This document shows, piece after piece, positions 8,668-16,901 of a stretch of 64,000 nucleotides of DNA. Both the position numbers and the translations under genes were made by a program. The notes beneath the pieces were generated by a model, which did not search any database, was not told the origin of the DNA, and worked only from the letters and a program-made list of their open reading frames with translations. This DNA comes from JAIRVZ01 sp031553755 (GTDB lineage: Bacteria; Bacteroidota; Bacteroidia; Bacteroidales; Azobacteroidaceae), in assembly GCA_031553755.1 (NCBI GenBank), contig JAVBKZ010000012.1, positions 1 to 64,000 on the forward strand. Direction: 5' to 3'. Position 1 is the stretch's first letter. The number at the start of each line of letters is the position of its first letter.

Positions 8668-9834
8668 ATGAAAGATAGACTTTGGAATGATAATTTTATA
8701 AACGCCTGTTTAGCCAATTTCCTGATGGCATCGTCATTTCATTTATTGATGCCTACTATTCCCATTTATTTAACCGAACAATTAGGGATTGAACATTCCC
8801 ATGTAGGTATTGTGATGTCGAGTTATACATTGGCTATGCTTTTATTCAGGCCTTTTTCTGGTTATATAGTCGATGTGTTTAAGCGAAAAATGTTTTTTTT
8901 AGTCGCTTTAATCGCGTTTGTTTGTACTTTTTTAGGATATCTTTTTGCAATAACGGTTACGATCATGATAATCATACGGTTCATTCATGGCGCTTTTTGG
9001 GGAATGTCTACTGTCGCTTCCAATACAATGGCTATAGATATTATACCATCTTCACGCCGGGCCGAAGGTATCGGATATTTTGGGATGAATATGAATTTAG
9101 CCATGGCTATCGCTCCCTTCATCGCGATGAATATTTATGACTCATTTGGATTTCATACATTGATTTACTGTTCTATTGGAATGGGAATATTGGCGATAAT
9201 TTCCGTAATCATGATTAAAGCACCTGTTAGGGAAATTCCGGTAAAACGCCCGCCCATGTCACTCGACAGATTTATTTTAATCAAAGGATTACCTATTTTC
9301 TTTAACCAAATATTAGTTACAATTGGTTGGGGAATGTTATTAAGTTTCGCCATCCTTTACGGAAAACAAATCAATATTCCGAACGCTGGCATGTTCTTCT
9401 TGTTTTTAGCTTTTGGATTAATCCTTTCGAGAATCATTTCCGGACGATTTGTCGATAGGGGACATGTTCATGTAGTCTCAGTTGTAGCGTTATCCATAAT
9501 TACTTGTTCTTTTTTTGCGTTTTCAATTCTACATACAATTTTAGCCTATTGTACTTCAGCTTTTTTTATCGGTATCGGATTCGGAACAATGCTTCCGGCT
9601 TTTCAGACTATTTTTATTAATATGGCGGCAAACGACAGAAGAGGAACTGCCAATTCTACATATTTAACGGGCTTTGACTTGGGAATAGGCATAGGAATGC
9701 TTCTCGGAGGTTTTCTTTCATCTTCATATCCGATGTTTTATTTATATCTGGTAGCTTCTTTTTTAGGTTTATGTTCGGTTTTCTATTATATTTTTATTTC
9801 GAGAAATGTATACGATAAAAGAAGATTAAAATAG
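8668..9834 (+). CDS. Major facilitator superfamily transporter
   Basis: The protein has 388 residues and is almost entirely hydrophobic, with about 12 membrane segments. A loop between helices 2 and 3 carries the MFS motif A-like sequence RPFSGYIVDVFKRK. A second copy, GLILSRIISGRFVDRGH, occurs in the C-terminal half. Such proteins export or import small molecules using the proton gradient; the drug-efflux-like subfamily is likely, but the substrate cannot be read from sequence. It begins 22 bases after the secDF terminator, leaving little room for a promoter, so some read-through from secDF may be used. The gene appears complete. Confidence 0.85.
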   Translation: MKDRLWNDNFINACLANFLMASSFHLLMPTIPIYLTEQLGIEHSHVGIVMSSYTLAMLLFRPFSGYIVDVFKRKMFFLVALIAFVCTFLGYLFAITVTIMIIIRFIHGAFWGMSTVASNTMAIDIIPSSRRAEGIGYFGMNMNLAMAIAPFIAMNIYDSFGFHTLIYCSIGMGILAIISVIMIKAPVREIPVKRPPMSLDRFILIKGLPIFFNQILVTIGWGMLLSFAILYGKQINIPNAGMFFLFLAFGLILSRIISGRFVDRGHVHVVSVVALSIITCSFFAFSILHTILAYCTSAFFIGIGFGTMLPAFQTIFINMAANDRRGTANSTYLTGFDLGIGIGMLLGGFLSSSYPMFYLYLVASFLGLCSVFYYIFISRNVYDKRRLK

Positions 9835-9906
9835 AAATATCTAAATATTTTATTTAATTTTAGGCTTTTTGATTGACAAACATAAACGTAAAGGGAAGAA
9901 AATATT

Positions 9907-10956
9907 ATGGATCTGAAAAATATCCGCCTCATAAGTCATCAATTATTGGATTCTAATTTACAAACACCTTGGGATGTCGCTACATGGATGGGAGCTATTC
10001 AATCTCAAGATTACAATATGGCTAAATGGGCTATTGGAATACGCCTTCAGGGAAGTACAGAAAAAATCATAGAGGATGCTTTTAATAAAGGACAAATCCT
10101 TCGCACGCATGTGATGCGTCCGACCTGGCACTTCGTAACACCGGAAAATATCAGATGGATGTTAGACTTAACCGGACCCCGGCTTAAATCGGCGACTCAA
10201 TCGAATGACCGGCATTGGGAACTGACTGAAAGTATATATTCAAAATGTAATCAAGTGATTGAAAAAGCATTAGACGGAGGAAAACATTTGCTACGGGAAG
10301 AAATAGCTTCCGCATTGAATTTAGCAGGTATCGAAGTCGACAATATGCGTATGTACAGGATTATGTTTCGTGCCGAATTGGATAAAGTCGTATGTAGCGG
10401 TGCTTTGCGTGGAAAAAAACAAACCTATGCTTTGTTGAATGAACGGGTTCCCTTAATGAAAGATATGCATAAGGATGAAGCGCTGGTTAAATTAACCCAA
10501 ATCTATTTCATGAGTCATTCTCCGGCTACGGTAATGGATTTTTCCTGGTGGTCGGGGTTATCGGTTACTGACGCGAAAAAAGGGATTAATGAATTAAAAT
10601 CAGAATTAGTTAAGGAAAAGATCAATGGACAAGATTATTGGATTATGAATGCATTAACATCCATTAAAAAATTACCGGATTCTATTTTCCTTCTACCTGC
10701 ATTTGATGAATTTATTATCAGTTATAGAGATAGAAATGCAATCATAGACACTAATCACCAAACTAAAGCCTTTACAAAAAACGGAATCTTCTACCCTACT
10801 ATCATTGAAAATGGGAAAGTAATAGGAATTTGGAAAAAAGAAACGGGAAAGAAAAATCCGATTCTCAACTTTTTTGAAGAACCGGATTTTACTGACCAAC
10901 AATTACTTAGTCAAGCCATTAAAAATTATCAATTGAAATATCTTGAAAATATCTGA
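9907..10956 (+). CDS. Winged-helix DNA-binding protein of the AlkZ-like (HTH_42) family
   Basis: The protein has 349 residues. The N-terminus contains AIQSQDYNMAKWAIGIRL, with a Gln-x-Gln pair at residues 32 and 34 matching the catalytic QxQ position of AlkZ-type glycosylases. It continues with RTHVMRPTWHFV, a hallmark of the HTH_42 family, and tandem winged-helix regions to about residue 230. Near the C-terminus LLPAFDEFIISYRDR is also typical. Characterised relatives excise alkylated bases or unhook interstrand crosslinks; many others are uncharacterised. Cytoplasmic, monocistronic or weakly linked to the MFS gene 72 bases upstream. A link between crosslink repair and efflux would be speculative. 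Confidence 0.8.
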   Translation: MDLKNIRLISHQLLDSNLQTPWDVATWMGAIQSQDYNMAKWAIGIRLQGSTEKIIEDAFNKGQILRTHVMRPTWHFVTPENIRWMLDLTGPRLKSATQSNDRHWELTESIYSKCNQVIEKALDGGKHLLREEIASALNLAGIEVDNMRMYRIMFRAELDKVVCSGALRGKKQTYALLNERVPLMKDMHKDEALVKLTQIYFMSHSPATVMDFSWWSGLSVTDAKKGINELKSELVKEKINGQDYWIMNALTSIKKLPDSIFLLPAFDEFIISYRDRNAIIDTNHQTKAFTKNGIFYPTIIENGKVIGIWKKETGKKNPILNFFEEPDFTDQQLLSQAIKNYQLKYLENI

Positions 10957-10984
10957 TAATATGCTTTCTCTGTTTTTAATGACT

Positions 10985-11443
10985 TTATGAATTATCGGGT
11001 ACAGCTTTTATCAATGTTCCGTCAATCGAATAATGAAGATCGTAGTCTTGATTACCTTTTTCCACATCCAATATATAAAAAGGCTCCGAGTCTTTTTGTT
11101 CAAACATATCAACATCATCTATACGCCAATCTTTATATTCTCCTGATTGGAAAGAATTTTTAATTGTTTCAGGGAGTTCCGCAAAAGAAATATCTGTTTC
11201 TGTTTGATACCAATTCCCATTTGTTTCGAACCAAGCTTCCATCTCTTTGCTTTCTTTCCAAAAATCGACCACCCAATAATTTCCTTTCTTTTCCCATTCT
11301 ACTCGAGTAACTCCCGAATACATGGATTTAAATGTACTTTCCACTTCTTTATTTCCTCCGGGATTGGGGAGATCGTCATTTTCACATCCTTGAAGTACGA
11401 ATATCATTGATATTAATGATGAAATAAAAAAAATCTTTTTCAT
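10985..11443 (-). CDS. PepSY-like (DUF2874) lipoprotein
   Basis: The protein has 152 residues. The signal ends in the lipobox LQGC, so Cys20 should be lipidated. The mature part has the repeated pattern of PepSY-like domains: VEWEKKGNYWVVDFW, then a short aromatic turn and FAELPETIKNSF, then a second half ending DYDLHYSIDGTLIKAVPDNS. These beta-lactamase-inhibitor-protein-like folds occur in many Bacteroidota periplasmic proteins; the ligand is unknown. It lies 12 bases downstream of a second PepSY-like gene and in an apparent unit with the two-component system upstream, so periplasmic stress sensing or buffering is a reasonable inference. Confidence 0.8.
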   Translation of the reverse strand: MKKIFFISSLISMIFVLQGCENDDLPNPGGNKEVESTFKSMYSGVTRVEWEKKGNYWVVDFWKESKEMEAWFETNGNWYQTETDISFAELPETIKNSFQSGEYKDWRIDDVDMFEQKDSEPFYILDVEKGNQDYDLHYSIDGTLIKAVPDNS

Positions 11444-11455
11444 AACTTACATTTT

Positions 11456-11893
11456 TTAATTGTCAATATCTATTAATTTGAATTCTAAATTGAATTTCAG
11501 CTCAAGCCCATTACTCAATTTAATTTCATAATCACGCTTATCAAGGTCTATGTTTATTATTTTCACATCTTTATAGTTAGATGATACATAGTTTTTGATT
11601 GGTTGAGGAACTATGCCTTCCGGAATTTGAGAAAATTTACAATCTACATCCGTCCATTCTCCTTTACTGTTGAATTCAACTTTATTACCATTAATAAAAA
11701 TGACTTCATAACTCTTATCAAAAATTTCGGTTTCTTTTTTAGCATACGAAATTTTTGTGTCAGGGAAATACTTTTCGATAAATTGTTTAGCAGTAGCCGG
11801 TAATTGATCTACTGTAATCGGTTTATCGTTGTCTGCAAAACCTGTGCCGGTGCCTATAACCAGAACTACCAGCAATAAGATAATTTGTTTCAT
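11456..11893 (-). CDS. Periplasmic PepSY-like (DUF2874) protein
   Basis: The protein has 145 residues. The signal peptide runs to about residue 20 (GTGFA-D). Two PepSY-like half-domains follow: LPATAKQFIEKYFPDTKI with KVEFNSKGEWTDVDC, then VPQPIKNYVSSNYKDVKI with LELKFNLEFKLIDIDN. The pattern of a short helix, a strand carrying a charged pair and a Gly-Glu-Trp turn is the family hallmark. It is probably soluble in the periplasm, unlike its lipoprotein neighbour. It is preceded by the same 22-bp operator-like sequence that precedes the response regulator, which makes it a likely direct target. Confidence 0.8.
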   Translation of the reverse strand: MKQIILLLVVLVIGTGTGFADNDKPITVDQLPATAKQFIEKYFPDTKISYAKKETEIFDKSYEVIFINGNKVEFNSKGEWTDVDCKFSQIPEGIVPQPIKNYVSSNYKDVKIINIDLDKRDYEIKLSNGLELKFNLEFKLIDIDN

Positions 11894-11937
11894 GATTTAA
11901 TTTATTTTTATAATTTCATAAAACAAATTTCGGATAC

Positions 11938-11959
11938 AAAACTGAAAAGAAACTGAAAT
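11938..11959 (-). promoter_or_regulatory. Operator-like direct repeat upstream of the PepSY pair
   Basis: The minus strand contains two TTTCAGTTT-like half-sites spaced 11 bases apart, the spacing typical of OmpR-family regulators. The identical 22 bases occur at 13944-13965 before the response regulator. In both places the TTTG of the -7 core ends 14 bases downstream of the repeat; here that core is AAATTTG. Confidence 0.65.
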
Positions 11960-11960
11960 T

Positions 11961-13232
11961 TTAGAAGAAAAGTGAAAAAATATGTTTTTCGTTTGAAAAC
12001 TGATAATTGATATCCATTCCATAAAGCTTGGAAACGGATTTTGCCAAAGCCAATCCTAAACCGGTCGAACCTTCTTTTTTAGTCCCCTGATAAAAACGTA
12101 GGAAAATAGCATTAGCGTCTAAAGCATCATCAATTCCTGTATTTGCAATAGAAACACATCGATCGGTAATATGGATATGAATTTCTCCATTAGGATAATT
12201 ATGTATGAAGGCATTTTTCAAAAGATTTCCAAATAATACAGAGGACAACGTTTCATTCATATTTATTTTTAAAATATTATCTTCTTTTATGAATATAGAA
12301 ATATGATGATTGAAATAGATTTCCGAATAATCGGCAATCTGTTTTTTTATCCATTCATTTACAATGATTTCTTTTTTATCCGGAAATTGACTATTTTCTA
12401 TTTTAGTAAGCAATAATAGGGTTTTATTAAGTTTAATAGCATGTTCGATAGATTGTTTTATTTTCAGGATTTCTTTCAATTGTTTTTCCGTCAATTGAGA
12501 ATCTTCTATAAACATTTCTAAACGATTGAGACAAACAGCCAATGGTGTTTGTAAATCGTGTGAAGCGTTTCCTATAAATGATTTTTGTTGTTCGTAAGTT
12601 TCGATATTTCTGCACGCGCTACGAATAACAGCATCATTCAGTTTACGAAATTCGGTAGTTTTTGTTTTGATCTGAGGTTCTGTAAATTCCTTTTCTACTC
12701 CAAAATTATCCAACCAATTTAACAATTTGTATAAAGGTTTGAAATTTCGTTGCAATATCAACCAATTCAATCCAATGATAACAATTAGTAATCCTAAATA
12801 AAGAAAAATAATCCAATATAAAATCGTTTCCTGTAAATCCGATTTTTCAATAGTAGGAATAGAAACTGTTAATTCGTAATATTTATTGTGTTTATCTCTA
12901 AAAACCGTTTTCAATATACGCGCGGGTTCTGTTTCGGCTTTTGAACGGATATAAATCATCTCATCGGAATACCGTATAGCCGGATATTTTATGGCATGTT
13001 CCTGTGTTATTTCTTTTATATGGTAACTATTATTCGTTCCGTTATCTTTATCAGGAAGAGTCTCTCCCGCTAAAGCGCGTGTAATGATATATTCGGAATA
13101 ATCTTCTAAAGAATCGTCTGTCTCATCATTAATTTCTTCTACAATAATAAAATAGAATAAAGATGCCCATACTGCCATTAGAATTAGCAGAACAAACGTA
13201 ATTCGAGATGTAATTCGATAAACAAGTTTCAT
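11961..13232 (-). CDS. Sensor histidine kinase
   Basis: The protein has 423 residues. Membrane helices at about 8-30 and 138-160 enclose a periplasmic sensor of roughly 105 residues. The H box is SHDLQTPLAV with the phospho-accepting His225. The N box is around LFGNLLKNAFIHN and the G box is STGLGLALAKS near the C-terminus. It autophosphorylates and passes phosphate to the response regulator encoded just upstream, with which it shares an ATGA start/stop overlap (translational coupling). The downstream PepSY-like proteins share the periplasm with the sensor region, which suggests that they modulate or report the signal. The stimulus is unknown. Confidence 0.9.
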   Translation of the reverse strand: MKLVYRITSRITFVLLILMAVWASLFYFIIVEEINDETDDSLEDYSEYIITRALAGETLPDKDNGTNNSYHIKEITQEHAIKYPAIRYSDEMIYIRSKAETEPARILKTVFRDKHNKYYELTVSIPTIEKSDLQETILYWIIFLYLGLLIVIIGLNWLILQRNFKPLYKLLNWLDNFGVEKEFTEPQIKTKTTEFRKLNDAVIRSACRNIETYEQQKSFIGNASHDLQTPLAVCLNRLEMFIEDSQLTEKQLKEILKIKQSIEHAIKLNKTLLLLTKIENSQFPDKKEIIVNEWIKKQIADYSEIYFNHHISIFIKEDNILKINMNETLSSVLFGNLLKNAFIHNYPNGEIHIHITDRCVSIANTGIDDALDANAIFLRFYQGTKKEGSTGLGLALAKSVSKLYGMDINYQFSNEKHIFSLFF

Positions 13233-13912
13233 GATTCGTATTCCGTCAATTTATAACCGAAACCGTAAATAGCTTTAATTTCGATATTTGAGCCTGCTGA
13301 AATCATTTTTTTTCGTAAATTCTTAATTTGAGCGTAGATAAAATCATAGTTATCTACTTGGTCGATATGATCTCCCCATACAGCTTCGGCTAACGCGGAT
13401 TTATCTACCAAACAATTCGGACGAGTCATAAAATGATACAAAATATCATATTCTTTACGGTTTAACTCGAGTAATTGCCGGTTCACATATACTTCGAATT
13501 TACCGGGAATTATTTTGACATTACCAATTTCAAGATAAGTTTCACCTAAGTGTCGATTACGACGAATGAGACTTTTAATACGCGCGCCAAGTTCTGAAAG
13601 ATGAAATGGTTTGGCTAAATAATCATCCGCGCCAAGATCCAATCCTGTAACTTTATCCTCTACAGAATCTTTGGCAGAAATAATAATAACGTTTTCCTGT
13701 TTATTTAATTTTTTGAGTTCTCGCAGGAGAGTAAGGCCATTGCCATCCGGCAACATAATGTCTAATAAAATACATTCATAATCGTAGAGTGATATTTTTT
13801 CCATTCCTTCACGAAATGTCGCGGCTACTTCGACCACATAGCGCTCCTTTTCGAGAAAACATTGCATAATTTCTCTCAATGAAGGTTCATCTTCTACAAT
13901 CAGGATTTTCAT
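13229..13912 (-). CDS. OmpR/PhoB-family response regulator
   Basis: The protein has 227 residues. The receiver domain has acidic residues 8-9, phosphorylatable Asp51 in LLDIMLPDGNG, and the KP motif in DDYLAKPFHLSELGARI. The C-terminal winged helix (about 130-225) contains LNRKEYDILYHF and ends IKAIYGFGYKL, the standard OmpR pattern. The stop codon overlaps the start of the kinase gene. An operator-like 11-bp direct repeat and a TATTTTTG -7 element lie just upstream, and the same operator recurs before the PepSY genes. Autoregulation plus control of the PepSY pair is therefore the simplest reading. Confidence 0.92.
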   Translation of the reverse strand: MKILIVEDEPSLREIMQCFLEKERYVVEVAATFREGMEKISLYDYECILLDIMLPDGNGLTLLRELKKLNKQENVIIISAKDSVEDKVTGLDLGADDYLAKPFHLSELGARIKSLIRRNRHLGETYLEIGNVKIIPGKFEVYVNRQLLELNRKEYDILYHFMTRPNCLVDKSALAEAVWGDHIDQVDNYDFIYAQIKNLRKKMISAGSNIEIKAIYGFGYKLTEYES

Positions 13913-13929
13913 TTTCAGCTTACTTTTTC

Positions 13930-13965
13930 CAAAAATACAGATAAAAACTGAAAAGAAACTGAAAT
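13930..13965 (-). promoter_or_regulatory. Operator (11-bp direct repeat) plus -7 element for the two-component system
   Basis: The minus strand carries the operator at 13965-13944, then six bases, then TATTTTTG (13937-13930), an exact TAnnTTTG element 17 bases from the regulator start. The repeat covers the -33 region, as expected for an activator site. Confidence 0.65.
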
Positions 13966-14008
13966 CTTTTGTATTTTTATTATCAGATGATATGAAATTT
14001 TATCTTTT

Positions 14009-15082
14009 TCATATCCTACTTTTATGAAGTAACCAATAATCGAGAATCGTAATCGCGGCCATAGATTCAACAACCGGAACTGCCCTGGGGAGAAGGCAGG
14101 CGTCATGACGACCACGGGCTTTCAAGATCGTTTCTTCTCCTGAAAGATTAACCGTTTGTTGCTCTTTTAATAAGGTCGGAATAGGCTTAAAAGCTACCCG
14201 GAAATAAACATCTTCTCCATTGGATATACCTCCTTGAATACCTCCGGAATAATTAGTTAGTGTTCTTATTTTCCCTTCTTTTGTTTTGTAAAAAACATCA
14301 TTAACTTGCGATCCTCTTTGTTCAACCCCATCAAATCCTAAACCGTATTCAAATCCTTTAGCGGCATTGATACTTAACATGGCGTTACCTAAAGCCGCGT
14401 GTAATTTTCCGAAAACAGGTTCTCCTAAACCTACGGATATTCCACGGCAAACACAAGAAATAACTCCACCAATAGTATCTCCTTGCGATCGTACTTCTTT
14501 AATTAAGTCAATCATCAAAGATGCTGTTTTTTCATCCGGACAACGCACCGGATTGGATTCTACCAACCCTAAATCCAATTCAGAATAGGTGTTTTGAAGT
14601 CGAATATGACCTACTTGAGAAGTGTAGGCGATTATTGTTATTCCTAAATCTTTTAATATTAATTTAGCAATAGCTCCGGCAACACAACGGGCTATTGTTT
14701 CGCGAGCGGAAGAGCGCCCTCCTCCCCTATGATCCCTTATGCCATATTTTAATTGGTAAGTATAATCAGCATGAGAAGGACGGAAAATATCTTTCATATT
14801 ATCATAATCCGATGAATGTTGGTTATTGTTTCTTACAATAAAACCAATCGGGGTACCGGTTGTTTTTCCGTCTAAAATACCCGAAAGAAATTCAACTTTA
14901 TCTTCCTCTTTACGAGGTGTTGTGATGTCTGATTGTCCCGGTTTACGGCGATTCAATTCAGACTGTATATAACTCATATCTAAAAAGATACCGGCAGGAC
15001 AACCATCAATTATCCCGCCGATTGCTTCTCCATGAGATTCACCAAAAGAGGTTAATCTGAAGATATTTCCAAATGTATTCAT
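14009..15082 (-). CDS. aroC: Chorismate synthase
   Basis: The protein has 357 residues, full length. Signatures include the N-terminal FRLTSFGESHGEAIGGIIDGCP, the central GGGRSSARETI, and the C-terminal GRHDACLLPRAVPVVESM. AroC converts EPSP to chorismate, the last shared step of aromatic amino-acid synthesis, using reduced FMN. It starts six bases downstream of the SlyD-type isomerase gene on the same strand, so the two form an operon driven by the promoter at 15662-15669. Start MNTFGNIF matches the usual family N-terminus. Confidence 0.96.
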   Translation of the reverse strand: MNTFGNIFRLTSFGESHGEAIGGIIDGCPAGIFLDMSYIQSELNRRKPGQSDITTPRKEEDKVEFLSGILDGKTTGTPIGFIVRNNNQHSSDYDNMKDIFRPSHADYTYQLKYGIRDHRGGGRSSARETIARCVAGAIAKLILKDLGITIIAYTSQVGHIRLQNTYSELDLGLVESNPVRCPDEKTASLMIDLIKEVRSQGDTIGGVISCVCRGISVGLGEPVFGKLHAALGNAMLSINAAKGFEYGLGFDGVEQRGSQVNDVFYKTKEGKIRTLTNYSGGIQGGISNGEDVYFRVAFKPIPTLLKEQQTVNLSGEETILKARGRHDACLLPRAVPVVESMAAITILDYWLLHKSRI

Positions 15083-15088
15083 GAAATT

Positions 15089-15625
15089 TTAATCACAATT
15101 GCAACCGCTTTCACATTCGCCACAACCACAGCCACAGCCTCCTCCTGAAATAGCGGCAAGTTCTTCTGTTGTAGCTTCGTGAACATCTATAATTTTTCCT
15201 TCAAAATGTAATGTTTCTCCCGCTAATGGATGATTAAAATCCATTACAACACTTTCGTCTGTAATTTTCTCAACCGTTCCGTTTAAACGATTTCCATTAG
15301 AATCCATCATCGGAACCACCGCTTCAACAACAATTCTTTCATTATCGAATTTTCCATCAACTTCAAATATATTTTTTGGAAGTTCCACGATATGTTCATC
15401 ATCATACGTTCCATAAGCATGTTCCGGAGATAATGTAAAGGAAAAATTATCGCCCACTTGCAAGCCTTTTACATTTTCTTCAAAAGCTTCAAGCATCATT
15501 CCCATTCCAAAAATAAAAGAAAGGGGGCTTTCTTCTGTGGCTCTTTCCATCAATTCTCTTTCATCGCCTTCTCCTACATTTAAATCATAAGTTAAGGATA
15601 CAAATTTACTACTCGAAATTTTCAT
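15089..15625 (-). CDS. slyD: SlyD-type FKBP peptidyl-prolyl isomerase
   Basis: The protein has 178 residues. The short N-terminal FKBP half (LTYDLNVGEG, then LSFIFGMGMMLEAFEENVKGL) surrounds an insert-in-flap region with the HAYGTYDDEHI motif, and DFNHPLAGETLHFE closes the FKBP fold, as in SlyD. The tail is rich in Gly and Cys (seven cysteines in the last 20 or so residues) and probably binds metal such as nickel. SlyD proteins are cytoplasmic folding helpers and metallochaperones. First gene of a two-gene operon with aroC. Confidence 0.9.
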   Translation of the reverse strand: MKISSSKFVSLTYDLNVGEGDERELMERATEESPLSFIFGMGMMLEAFEENVKGLQVGDNFSFTLSPEHAYGTYDDEHIVELPKNIFEVDGKFDNERIVVEAVVPMMDSNGNRLNGTVEKITDESVVMDFNHPLAGETLHFEGKIIDVHEATTEELAAISGGGCGCGCGECESGCNCD

Positions 15626-15661
15626 ATAAAATTTAAATTAATTAAATGAATAAATAAAGTA

Positions 15662-15669
15662 CAAAGGTA
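15662..15669 (-). promoter_or_regulatory. -7 element TACCTTTG for slyD-aroC
   Basis: Exact TAnnTTTG match on the minus strand, 37 bases before the slyD start codon. Confidence 0.5.
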
Positions 15670-15730
15670 ATACTAAGTAATGAGAAAAGAAAGTAATGTT
15701 GTAAATCTCAATTTGAATTTACATAAAAAA

Positions 15731-15770
15731 AAATACGGAAACCTCTTATTTATAGAGATTTCCGTATTTT
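15731..15770. terminator. Bidirectional terminator beside tRNA-Pro
   Basis: AAATACGGAAA (15731-15741) pairs with TTTCCGTATTT (15759-15769), with an inner CTCT/AGAG pairing. An A-run on the left and a T-run on the right make it usable in both directions. It ends the leftward tRNA transcript. Confidence 0.8.
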
Positions 15771-15773
15771 TTG

Positions 15774-15846
15774 TCGGGATGACAAGACTCGAACCTGCGA
15801 CCTCCACGTCCCGAACGTGGCACGCTACCAACTGCGCTACATCCCG
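15774..15846 (-). tRNA. tRNA-Pro (anticodon CGG)
   Basis: The minus strand folds as a cloverleaf. The acceptor stem is CGGGATG/CATCCCG with discriminator A. The D-arm is GCGC...GCGT. The anticodon stem CCACG/CGTGG has loop TTCGGGA, giving anticodon CGG. The T-arm carries GGTTCGAGTC. The 73-base gene does not encode CCA. It reads proline codon CCG. Confidence 0.95.
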
Positions 15847-16025
15847 TTTTTATTTGGACGTGCAAAGTTATAAATATTTCCGAAAAAACAAGGAAAGAGC
15901 GCGCAATTGTTTATTTTTTACGAATAAATTTCCATAAGATATTACCAATACAACCAAGTTATTAAACCTTTTGCATAAAAAAACTGTTTCTTCAATATAG
16001 TCGTAAACCATAAAAACGAATAATT

Positions 16026-16892
16026 ATGAATATTGTATTAGGAGCTTCAGGACAAGTAGGCAGCACGGTTGCAAAAGAATTATTTCAGTTAGGAGAGCCA
16101 GTAAAGGCAGTTGTCCGTAATCCTCAAAAAGCGGACAAGTTAAAAAATATGGGCATGGAAGTAGTCATTGCCGATTCTTTCGATGCCAAAGCTCTTGCTA
16201 AAGTATTGGAGGAAGGAACAACTGTTTTCCTACTTACTCCCGAAGATATGACTTCGAACAACATTTTATCCGATAATCAACGGATTTTGCATAATTATAA
16301 AGAAAGTATTATAAAATCGGGGATTAAAAAGATCGTAGGTTTGTCGTCTGTCGGGGCGCAACACAAAGAAGGAACAGGATTTGTTGAATTGTCGTATGAT
16401 TTGGAACATACTTTTGAAGATGTTCCGGTTTCTTATACATTCGTTCGTCCGGCATATTACTTCAGTAATTGGTTGGCATTCCTTCCGGTAACAAAAGAAC
16501 AAGGTATTTTGCCTACCTTTTTTCCAGTAGATATGAAAATCCCGATGAATTCTCCTAAAGATGTAGGAAAATTTATTGCCGGATTGATGGCAAGTAATGA
16601 AACGCTTGAAACTGTTTATGAATTAACTGGCCCGAAGTTATATAGTTCATCGGATGTGGCAACCATTCTTGGGACAGTCTTAAAGCGAGATGTAAAGACG
16701 ATTGAAATTCCTGTCGATCAAAGATTCGGTTCGCTGAAAAACGCGGGATTTTCGGATGATGCCGCCAACTACATGGTAAAACTGATAGAAGCGGTTATCA
16801 ACGGAAAGATGGCACATGAAAAACCGGAAAACGAATTATTCACGTTGCCAACTCCATTGGATGACTTCTTTAAAGAATCGATAATTGGTTGA
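16026..16892 (+). CDS. NmrA-like NAD(P)-binding oxidoreductase
   Basis: The protein has 288 residues. The N-terminus is a Rossmann motif, VLGASGQVGSTVA (GxxGxxG), followed by AVVRNPQKADKLKNMG. The fold resembles atypical short-chain dehydrogenases of the NmrA/QorB type, which act either as NAD(P)H:quinone reductases or as redox sensors without catalysis. No classical YxxxK catalytic pair stands out. It is convergent with the end of batD (10-base gap) and stands alone. The substrate is not predictable. Confidence 0.85.
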   Translation: MNIVLGASGQVGSTVAKELFQLGEPVKAVVRNPQKADKLKNMGMEVVIADSFDAKALAKVLEEGTTVFLLTPEDMTSNNILSDNQRILHNYKESIIKSGIKKIVGLSSVGAQHKEGTGFVELSYDLEHTFEDVPVSYTFVRPAYYFSNWLAFLPVTKEQGILPTFFPVDMKIPMNSPKDVGKFIAGLMASNETLETVYELTGPKLYSSSDVATILGTVLKRDVKTIEIPVDQRFGSLKNAGFSDDAANYMVKLIEAVINGKMAHEKPENELFTLPTPLDDFFKESIIG

Positions 16893-16901
16893 TTTTTGGC
16901 T

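Noticed and set aside
15680..15937. 85-residue plus-strand frame across tRNA-Pro
   Set aside because: It runs through the antisense of a clear tRNA and its terminator; not a gene.
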